Source: Rhododendron vialii
Lineage: Eukaryota; Streptophyta; Magnoliopsida; Ericales; Ericaceae
Direction: 5' to 3'
Assembly: GCF_030253575.1 (NCBI RefSeq)
Contig: NC_080569.1
Coordinates: 3,162,501-3,226,500, forward strand
Length of the DNA: 64,000 nt
The translations under genes were made by a program, and so were the position numbers. The notes under the pieces are model-generated. The model was not told where the DNA came from and searched no databases. It saw only the letters and a program-made list of their open reading frames with translations. Below are positions 55,822 to 64,000 of this stretch, one piece after another. How positions within the stretch are numbered: the first letter of the stretch is position 1; the number at the start of each line of letters is the position of its first letter.

Positions 55822-58289
55822 ACTTGGTGGCTTATGATGATTTTCTTCTTTTCTAGGGGCTGTTTGGTAACTTACTTTTTTGCTTTTTATTTTTAGCTTT
55901 TTGTCTTTTTTATTTTTAAATTATGGTCAGAATGTGTTTTTGAGTATGATTGGAGTGTTTGAGAGATATGTACAGAATGTGTTAAAAATAATGTCTTGTT
56001 GGATTTGTGTATTTGGGCTAAAAATATTGTGTTTGTAATTGGGCTAGTATTTGTGTCATGTATTGGGCTTTTAGATTTGTGGGTCCAAATGGTGTATCTA
56101 TGTAAGTCCTTCTAAGAATTGTCTAGAATGAATGAGTAGAAAATATCAGTGTTTTCCCCCATTCCCCTGTTTCCAGTTTCAACGTGTTCTTCCCCGATAA
56201 ACTTGTTGCATCCAATTTCTCTGTTTAGTTGCTAATTCTCCCATAATCAAGCAAAGAGGCAACTCTCAGCCAACAGAATGTATTTTGGAACAGTAAAAGT
56301 GTTTGCTAGATGAATTATGAAAATAAATTATGGATTATTTTTTACCAAATTACCCTTGGCCTTTATTATTGTGTTAAAAATGTATGAATATTTACACTTT
56401 TTTTTTTCCCGAATTTTTTGGATGAATTTCCACGGATGATTACTGAGGTGTAGGACGAATTGCAGTTGCTACTTTCGTATGTTTGCTACCCTTTCGTCGT
56501 CGTTTTTTATTTGATTTTTTGGCAATTGGTACTCTAGAATTAATAAATATTACCTTAGGGTATTTTGGCAATTCAGCATAAAACCGGGAAAAGAACCTGG
56601 TGGGCTCATTTTCGGTTCTCTTTTCTTTTGTCAAAATCAGTGAATGCATTTTTGCGAGAATGAGTTTTAGAATGGAGGGACCAAACAACCAAAATGCAAA
56701 CATGTGAATCGCAAAAAGCAAAAATGAAAACTAACGACTCATTAAATCACTACTATCCTCAGCAGACGACTCTTCAGTCAACGTATTTTAACTTGATTAT
56801 GGATCTTAGTTGCTGTGTGGCGAATCCACCTCCGAACCTAGCTATAGCGCTCCTAAGTCAGACTCTTCTAGGAACTTGACGTAAAACAAGTAGCAGTTGA
56901 ATTCATGGATCAATAAGACAGGTCGAAGCGTCGGAAATCCGAACCAGCGTTAATTGCGAATTACCCGATTTGGCAAAATTCGGACGAGCTTGGAATTGAC
57001 CCAAACTTATAGGCTGACTTATTTTCGCGTTGTAGTCAAGACTCATGACCTCAAGTAGTGATCGAGGGTGGATTTCGGCATAATTCATTCGTTTAGGCAT
57101 TCAATTTGATATTTTTGCAGTTTTTGAAAAGTTTTAGAACATTGATAACTCTTAGCGTATAATTCCGTTTTAATTGGTTCTTTTGGGGAAAATCTTATTT
57201 TTCTTTCCTTTAACCAATTTTATTAGTTTCACCAATTTTTGGGAATCTTCGTTTTTAAGTTAGGGTTTGCTAGGGTTACGCCTTTTCTCTTATAGAAGAG
57301 GTTGTAACCACATTATGTATTTAGTTTTTCCATCAATATATATTCAAAATTTCTCTCTATCTTCCTTGTGAGCAAGGTTTACTAGTGGACTCAAGTGTTT
57401 ATCTCTTTTGGAATAGTACGCTAACTATTCTCTTGTGAATTCCGCTGCATCAGAACCTCTCTCCCACCAAGAAAGGAGCCTGCTCCCAACTAGGATTGAG
57501 TCTCTTAGGCATGTAATTCCCAAAATGAGGAGAAGTAAAAGATACCAAGCAAGAGAAAATATGAAACAATTATAGGATAATAGAAAAATGTTAACTCAAA
57601 TTTGCTCAAGTACTTGTTTTTTTTGTAAACAAGTACTTGGTACTAATTAGTATAAACATAATTTTTACCTATATTTGCTAAAGCAATATTTGCAGTTGGC
57701 ATGGATTACGAACTATTATATTTACTTTGTTACATAAGTGTATTTTTATAACATTCCTAAATGCTATCCCAGGTGCTCCCAAATGAGGAGCTTCTATGAT
57801 TTTCCACCCCCGCCCCCACTTCGTGCAACTAAGTTATGGATGATAATAACCATACTTCTTACTCTTGAGTCTCCGACTAGTTGTCATATGCAGTTGATTT
57901 TGTTCCCCTTCAAAGTCGTATTGAAAGAGCAGCTAAAAATGAGATCAAAATTTCGTATTGGTTCTAAGGGGCTATTGAATTGGTTCTAAGGGTCCTCTGT
58001 GGTTGAGGCTTATGCATACAATTGTAATTGCAATAGTGGGGATAGTTGTATCAAGGATCTTTCTTGTCCTTGGGGACTTTTGTATATAGCCATGCTTCCT
58101 TAACTTTATTGCTAGGTGAGCAGATATGAATGTGACATTGGTGTGTTATCAGACAAAAGACATGGTCCTACAATTATACTACTTAGGTTTAACAAGAGAT
58201 AGGTGTGGTGTGGTTACTTCAACTTATGCCCTTTATTTGTGCCAATGATCCTGAATAACGTATAATCTTCTGTTCATGTTCGTGTTCAG
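55822..58289. other. Intergenic region, repeat relics
   Basis: AT-rich DNA without a recognisable gene apart from the retroelement-like relic listed next. Some phrases near 55860 (GCTGTTTGGTAAC) and 56680 (CCAAACAACCAAAAT) look like inverted MITE ends but I could not confirm a pair. The 3' part (57700-58289) appears to be leftover intron of the V-ATPase F copy. Confidence 0.4.
56900..57460 (+). mobile_element. Possible solo-LTR-like relic (fossil)
   Basis: The stretch has LTR-like features: a promoter and terminator-like block (TAGGGTTTGCTAGGG, TCTTATAGAAGAGG, CATCAATATATATTC) and an end resembling plant Ty3/gypsy LTR ends (AATTCCGCTGCATCA). No internal genes adjoin it. Ends and family are uncertain. 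Confidence 0.28.
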
Positions 58290-58445
58290 GTCGCAAACAT
58301 GATTAGGTTTATGGTGTATAGCAACAAGAAGCCAGTTCCAGCAATTTTGGAGATTCCTTCCAAGGACCATCCTTATGATCCTTCACACAATCCTGTTCTT
58401 TCGCGAGTGAAGAGCCTCTTTTCTGCTGAATCAGGCAGGCGCTAA
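58290..58445 (+). pseudogene. VHA-F: Orphan last exon of V-ATPase subunit F
   Basis: An acceptor (GTGTTCAG) is followed by an open exon of 51 aa plus stop: VANMIRFMVYSNKKPVPAI, then LEIPSKDHPYDPSHNPVLSR and VKSLFSAESG. This is the C-terminal end of vacuolar H+-ATPase subunit F, a small central-stalk protein of the V1 sector of about 130 aa. The upstream exon (expected to hold the MADEDTVTGFLLAGVG-type N-terminal half) is absent from the 2.4 kb between the Ca2+-ATPase copy and here, so the piece cannot make a whole subunit. The retained splice site argues for genomic duplication with truncation, not a retrocopy. A distant upstream exon beyond the pump gene cannot be excluded but is unlikely. 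Confidence 0.82.
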
Positions 58446-59019
58446 ATCTCTTAAGTGACTAGTGCCCAATGTTTTCCCATCAGTTGCACCCCCAAATTGC
58501 TCGATATTTGCTGAGTTGATTTACTCCTTGCATGGTTACACGTTCAAAAAGCAATGTAGTTGTTGGTCCTGCCTGGAATTTAAATATTTTTTTATTTGAA
58601 GTCCGCAGTTCTGTATATTTGATGATCAAATGGAAATTTTTCTTTACGGAGAGTGGCTTACCCGACTTTTAATTTACTGTGAATTGTTTAAATTAAATGT
58701 TATGCTACAAGTACTAGCTGCAGCCACCACACATGAAATTTTCCTCCCCTTGAGATGGTCTGTTTTTGGAGAACCCAAATTGTCATTCGATACAAGAAAC
58801 GACAGCTGAATTTCAGATGTAACTCAATTTAGGTGAATGGCAATATGTGCGTTGATATTTCCATGAGCAAGGTTTTGAATCGCGCTTATGAAGATCAACT
58901 GAACATTAGAGCAATTACGAAGTCAAAATCTCATGCTATTGAATGTGGCTTGTGCCAATGCCTGTCGAAGTTCCAGAATGAGGATACAAGATACTCTTGA
59001 AATGACAGAGAGTTATAGT

Positions 59020-62000
59020 TTAAGGCAACACAGATTTCAATGACTTGGCGAAGATTTCTAGTTCTTTCAACCCTTCCTCTGGAGATTTTGCTTCACCCAG
59101 CAGTTTCACCATAGCACTACCAACAATCACCCCATCAGCTCCCCATGATACTACCTGTAATAAACACAATCAAAGTTTGATTAGGTGACTGCATTTAGCA
59201 TTTCGGCTTCAAAAGAAGTCCACCAATCGATTAGGTCAAGATGTTTGTGTCAACAAGAGAAACCTGCTTCACGTGCTCAGGTTTTGAAATGCCAAAACCT
59301 ACTGCCACCGGCTTACTTGTTGCCTGCCAACAGAAGTCCAATGAACCGATTACATCATAAAGCTAAAGTTCTAAATATGATCAGCCTACAAATCAGAGCT
59401 TCAAAATGTTGTTCCAGACAAGGTCCCAACGTTATTTATTTGTTTTTTGTTTTTTTTCGGAGGTCCCAACACGAAGTTGAAACACATTCTTTACTTGACT
59501 TAGTTCAAACACAAAAATCTCTGAATAACTACAAATCAATAAATCGTATGTGATTCAAATTTCGCAAATGTGCAAAAGTTGCAGCAGTAAGGGTTGGGAT
59601 AGAGAGCAGGCAGATGATTCAAACTGTGATGATGTGGCGGTACTGCAAGGTGAGATAGAGGGTTCCGAACTTGCCAGAGAGAATGGGGACAGATGAAAGA
59701 CAAAGCATTACAACTTGTCCCATGTCTATCATGACTGATCTACTTCAGAGCTCTCCCAAACAAGTGCAAATAACACAAAACATAAGTTTGAACAACTGGA
59801 CCCTTTTCAAAATTATACGCAAGATGGTAATTTTAATTTTCTTGTAATTTGCATAACAAGATAGAAGACAAACCTCTTTAATATCCTTCAATAGAGATTC
59901 AACCTTTCCACTAACAGATGCGCGAGCTCCAGTGACTCCAACCGAACTCACCTATGATTCAGAACTGCGAATCATAAGTTCAAAATTTTTACAGCAATGC
60001 TCTGAACTATAAAGGAAGGGGGGCTACTGGATTTCCATTACCTTTATCATTTTTCTCAACTTTTAATTCAAAAACTGCGCCAAAATCAATTTGGAAACAT
60101 CCAAGAACCATGACATAGTGAATGACAGTGTAGGGTGTTCTCAGTCTTACAGTAATTTTTGAAGTAGTTATATGGATGCAGAATTGCAGATCATATTTAA
60201 ATTTCAAACATCCTCCTTATCTTATTAAAAGTTGAACAAATAACATTCATATTAAGCAAAAGCTCATAAGTAAGTGATGATTAATCGCAAACAGAAATAC
60301 TCGGGAAACGGTAAAGGTATAGGTGAAGTAATTCCCAAACCTAATTATACCCTCAGAATTCACCATTAAAACTGAAGAATGACCATTAAAAAATGATGGT
60401 GGCGAAAGTTTAGAAGTTCATAAGGACTCCGAATGTCACATATTTTCTTTCAAAATCTTCCATCAAAGTCATAAACTGGCCCAAAATCATGTCAGTCAAT
60501 GGGAATTCCTTATCTTGCCAACATGAAATGCAAGGGCAAATATGGTCCATCATGAAATTCCCACATGAAGCAGCAATCCTATCAGTGGAACTCCAACCTT
60601 CCTTAAAATTGGTACCCCCACAAGCCCCAAGGGCCAATGCTATGTTTACAGATAGACGAGTTGAGATTGGACTAATGTACTGATATTTGGCCAATACAAT
60701 GTTTTGGTTGAATCCTCTAGCCCTTTTCAAGGAATCCACACAATGGATTTTTACATGTTGTGTCAATGCAGGTCAAGCTAATAATTCTAGGTTGAAGGGG
60801 AACGCTGATAATATTAGGTCTTACTCAGTAAAACAACCTTCATGGATGCCATGAGCTAATGAAATACCACTAATCTACTGCAAACTGTTGACAAAAGAAA
60901 GAAGATTGATGAATAAGGTTTATCAATCACAGAACCATATCTTAAAGTATTTATAAACAATAACTACATGGAAAAAAGGATCTTACAAGATACACAAATC
61001 CCTCTGAAACTTCAACAATGGCTTTCATTCGCTCTGTTGGAGTAGTGGGCGTCGTGAGCAGTACCTTAATTACAAAAAAACCAAAAAATCAGGCGATCAT
61101 CCCTTTAAGTGAAGCAAAATAGAGTCATGAGTAAACTACTAATATCAAATTGCCCACTTCCTGCTTATCAAATTCATGAAAGTAAAATGAGTCATTGAGA
61201 GCAATAAAGCTAGTTGTTTCACATTTATCTGATAATTTGCTCACATGGAAACAAAATTACCAAGAAAGAAATACCAATAGTGTGGCACGTATTTGCTCAA
61301 CACCTCTCCAAAATGATTTTTTCTTCCTTTTTTTTTATTTTTTTTGAAGTGGAGGGCTTTTTGTTCCTTGAACAATCCTTTTCTTGGTTCCTCTTGGATT
61401 AGGTTGACTTCCATGGAGTTGTGATCAAGGATAATTTTACTCACTTCGTATTCTATAGCATTTTCAGGGAAAGCCCTCCCAAAACAGTTCTAGAGAACTT
61501 GATTTCCTTGTCAAGAAAGAAAAAACTAGGAAGAGGACAAAGGAGAGTCAAACGACGGAGAAACCAATAAACGGAAACTGAAACCTATGCCACTTCACCG
61601 ACTTTAGGCTTTTCAATGTAGCGATGAGCACAAACATTATCATTTAAACAATACACAAATGTGAACATGAATAACAAAACCTTATACAATATATAGATAT
61701 GCTTTTTAAACCACTCACCAAGCAAAAATTACATTTAGTGAAGCATGGTGATTTAGCACCATAACAGATGTGTCCGATACCTCAGAGAAGAATAGACTGA
61801 TTGCATGGAGAAACTAACCAATTCAATATTATTCTTAACAGCTTCCTTTCTCAAGCTCTCAGTTTCTTCCAACGGCACGTCTGGGACAACAAGACCTGAA
61901 AAGAAGCATGTTTATAGAGAGAGAATAAAAGGTACGGGTATCGAAGCACGAAATATTTACAAGGATAGCATGTATTTACTAATACATAAGCATCTTGCAG

Positions 62001-63888
62001 GGTAAAAAGTTGAACTTAGGTTGGGCTTGGTTTACTGAAATGATTTTGAGAAGGAATCGAATGTTCATTTCCTTGGCCTCCCGACGGAATGTCCATTCAC
62101 CTACATTGTTCACTGATAGTCCCATTTGTCACATAAATGCTGCCACTTTTTAGCGCACCAAAGGTTGGAATGAGTATGCCAAGGGAATGATCATTCCATT
62201 CCAGTGAACCACACCAAACACTGCCTTAAAGTCTATAGATAAAGGGAACAGCCAACTATATAAGCATCATAAGAATAATATATCCATGAATCAAGTTGGC
62301 ATTATGTGACGCATACAGATTCTAACAGCTGTTGAAATGATCCCAAAAGCTCTTTGGTAATTGGGCACACATGCCCTGAACTGGTGGAAAATGAATTCAG
62401 AATGAAGAAACCACAACAATATGAGAATCCCTTCGTCTTCGGACTCCTATCTAATGATCCAGGACATAATCCGAAACATGGAGAATAAAATAAGATGGCC
62501 TTTTGTTTTCCTTGTTTGATTTTTCAGAATGTTTTGCAGCAACATTACTGGTAAAAAAAATTGTACAAGTTTGAAGTTCATTGGTATGTCTAAGCAATTC
62601 CATGTAATCATATGCAATAAACAATCATTAGTTTTGCTAAGGCATTTCACGAACAGAACTTCAGGCAAGGTGTTATGGTAAGGACTAAACTTCGTCATTG
62701 GCCAAGCACCACAAAATCTTAAGGTAAATAAACTTAATGGCACTGGTTGTGCCTTTTTTGGGTAATGCATGTTCCAATTATCACTGTTTCTTAAACACAG
62801 ATGACTAATCTATTGTCAAATCATTTTTGTTCGTTAGCAGTCTTCCATTTACTTTGGAAAACATGTCCAACACAACTTCCTGGGGAAAGAAATTTGAGCT
62901 GAAGATGAAGAAGACAGGTTTTGTACATTACCGTGTACGCCAACATCTTTCACAGTAGACATGAACTGCTCAACCCCACGCTTAAGTATTGGATTGTAGT
63001 ACGTAAATAACGCAAGTGGACAAGATATCTGAGGTACTACCTGTTTCGTTAATAAGATGAATGTGATATTAGACTCCCATTGGGAACAATCAACCACAAA
63101 CAGCAAAAAGATTCTTAACTAGTGTAAGGTTCCAAGTTAAACTAAATAACTTAAGAGCGCATTGTCCATGGTTAGGAATGTAGAGTCATGACTGTGATAG
63201 TAAAAAGCCCCAACATTCCACCAAAAGCGAACACCAAAAATCAAAAAAAGACAAATGCAAAATGCTACTTCTCTTCATTTAAAGAAATTGTCCAACAATA
63301 CCACAAGTTTTAACCCTTTTAAGTTACAAAAACAAGCATCAGTGACAAATGCTCCATCACCTTTCTATCAGAAACAGATCTAGATTTAATTGCAGGTGTG
63401 ATGATAGCCACAAGGTTGCTTAAATCCAATTTATTGCAAAATGACCATCAACTTTGTAAACTCTTAACAAGCAAACAATTCTGGCCAAGTTTAGCTTCCA
63501 ACTGGTGCAAGAGAAATGCTGAGTTGAATTGACGCAAACATACATAGAGGAAAACAAAACATTGTACAATCATCGTACCTCCTTCAACATCGAAAGAATT
63601 GCATTAAAATTAGTCCCTCTTGCCAGTGCACGTGTAGCAGCGGCCTGAATTATTTAGTGTTATGGACACAGGAGAAGAAAAATTAGTACTACACACTTCG
63701 TGAATTACACAAAACATGATCAGACAACCGAACTGACAAACCTGTATAACTGGACCATCTGCCAAAGGATCAGAATAGGGCACACCCAGCTCAATTATGT
63801 CTGATCCACAAGCATCAAGAATTTTAAGCGCCTCTGCCGTTGTTGAAAGGTCAGGATCACCAGCCGTAATGTATGGGATAAAAGCCAC
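59020..63888 (-). CDS. TSA1: Tryptophan synthase alpha chain, 3' eight exons
   Basis: Cleaves indole-3-glycerol phosphate to indole and glyceraldehyde 3-phosphate in the chloroplast, passing indole to the beta chain. Exons in transcription order: 63888-63742, 63644-63579, 63040-62932, 61895-61819, 61064-60987, 59951-59874, 59323-59264 and 59154-59020; all GT-AG, phase kept, 249 aa plus stop. Upstream exon(s) for the transit peptide and first helix lie beyond the window. The first visible exon starts [15 protein letters not shown] and contains [19 protein letters not shown], with both catalytic acids (Glu and Asp, equivalent to E49 and D60 of the bacterial enzyme). Later blocks: [33 protein letters not shown], the phosphate loop [26 protein letters not shown] and [12 protein letters not shown]. 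All key motifs present; apparently functional. A Tourist MITE sits in the intron between 61896 and 62931. Confidence 0.95.
62019..62225. mobile_element. Tourist-like MITE in a TSA1 intron
   Basis: A 207-bp element with ends GGTTGGGCTTGGTTTACTG and, reversed, GGCAGTGTTTGGTGTGGTTC, flanked by TTA at 62016-62018 and 62226-62228. Shares CCAAGGGAATGATCATTCCATT-like core and CCAAACACTGCC end with the element at 26371-26550. Confidence 0.8.
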
Positions 63889-64000
63889 CTTTTCACCACA
63901 CACACAAAAAAAGTCAGCATTCAGCAAAACAAAATACAAAAGAAAAGGATATCTTCCCATCATTGATAGCTCCAAGTCCTGTTTTATTAGGTTCTAATAC
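63889..64000 (-). other. Intron of TSA1 at the window edge
   Basis: Sequence upstream of the first visible TSA1 exon. The acceptor is read as GTGAAAAG/GTGGC at 63889/63888. Translating further upstream gives hydrophobic residues unlike the family, so it is treated as intron. Confidence 0.7.

Noticed and set aside
57738-57989. Missing first exon of V-ATPase subunit F in the 57.7-58.0 kb frame
   Set aside because: The translated sequence shows none of the conserved N-terminal F-subunit motifs.
63889-63975. Extension of the first visible TSA1 exon to an upstream ATG
   Set aside because: The added residues ([18 protein letters not shown]) do not resemble the family; an acceptor at 63889 gives the conserved [10 protein letters not shown] start.

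Overview
This is nuclear DNA from a flowering plant, most likely a eudicot. It is AT-rich, its genes are broken by many short introns with plant-style borders, and between them lie plant-type SINEs, MITEs (Tourist, Stowaway, Mutator- and hAT-like) and one Ty1/copia retroelement. The recurring SINE 3' tail recalls elements I associate with asterids, possibly Ericales; that is only a guess.

Layout. 1-969: part of a minus-strand copia element that runs off the left edge. 2858-4970 (-): histone H2A.Z, with a long intron carrying repeat relics. 5.4-13.6 kb: a gene-poor, MITE-rich stretch. 14256-16070 (+): a DUF506 (PDDEXK-like) protein in three exons. 16.1-22.6 kb: another repeat-rich gap with a SINE, tandemly copied SINE tails, two abutting Tourist-like MITEs and several foldback elements. 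22737-23711 (+): an intronless ELC/VPS23-like ESCRT-I protein. 25753-32391 (+): a 17-exon guanylate-binding GTPase with a signal peptide, C-terminal membrane segments and a 7-nt microexon. 33.6-34.6 kb: an unrecognised broken reading frame and a textbook SINE with a 13-bp target duplication. 35682-40869 (+): a spliced gene for a small basic-tailed protein I do not recognise. 42350-50897 (+): histone acetyltransferase GCN5/HAG1 in 13 exons, with a SINE in intron 1 and a GC-AG last intron. 52578-55821 (+): a decayed, intronless ACA12/13-type Ca2+-ATPase. 58290-58445 (+): an orphan last exon of V-ATPase subunit F. 59020-63888 (-): eight exons of tryptophan synthase alpha chain, whose 5' end lies beyond the right edge.

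The genes do not form a pathway. Two act on chromatin (H2A.Z, GCN5), two in membrane traffic or remodelling (ELC-like, GBP), one in chloroplast tryptophan synthesis, and two are broken copies of ion-pump genes. I found no operon-like system, CRISPR array or evident new defence system. The most unusual items are the Ca2+-ATPase copy that has lost conserved Ca2+ ligands and carries a doubled calmodulin-binding segment, the 7-nt exon, the GC-AG intron, and the SINE family whose tail has been amplified in tandem. All exon borders were read by eye from splice signals and protein conservation.
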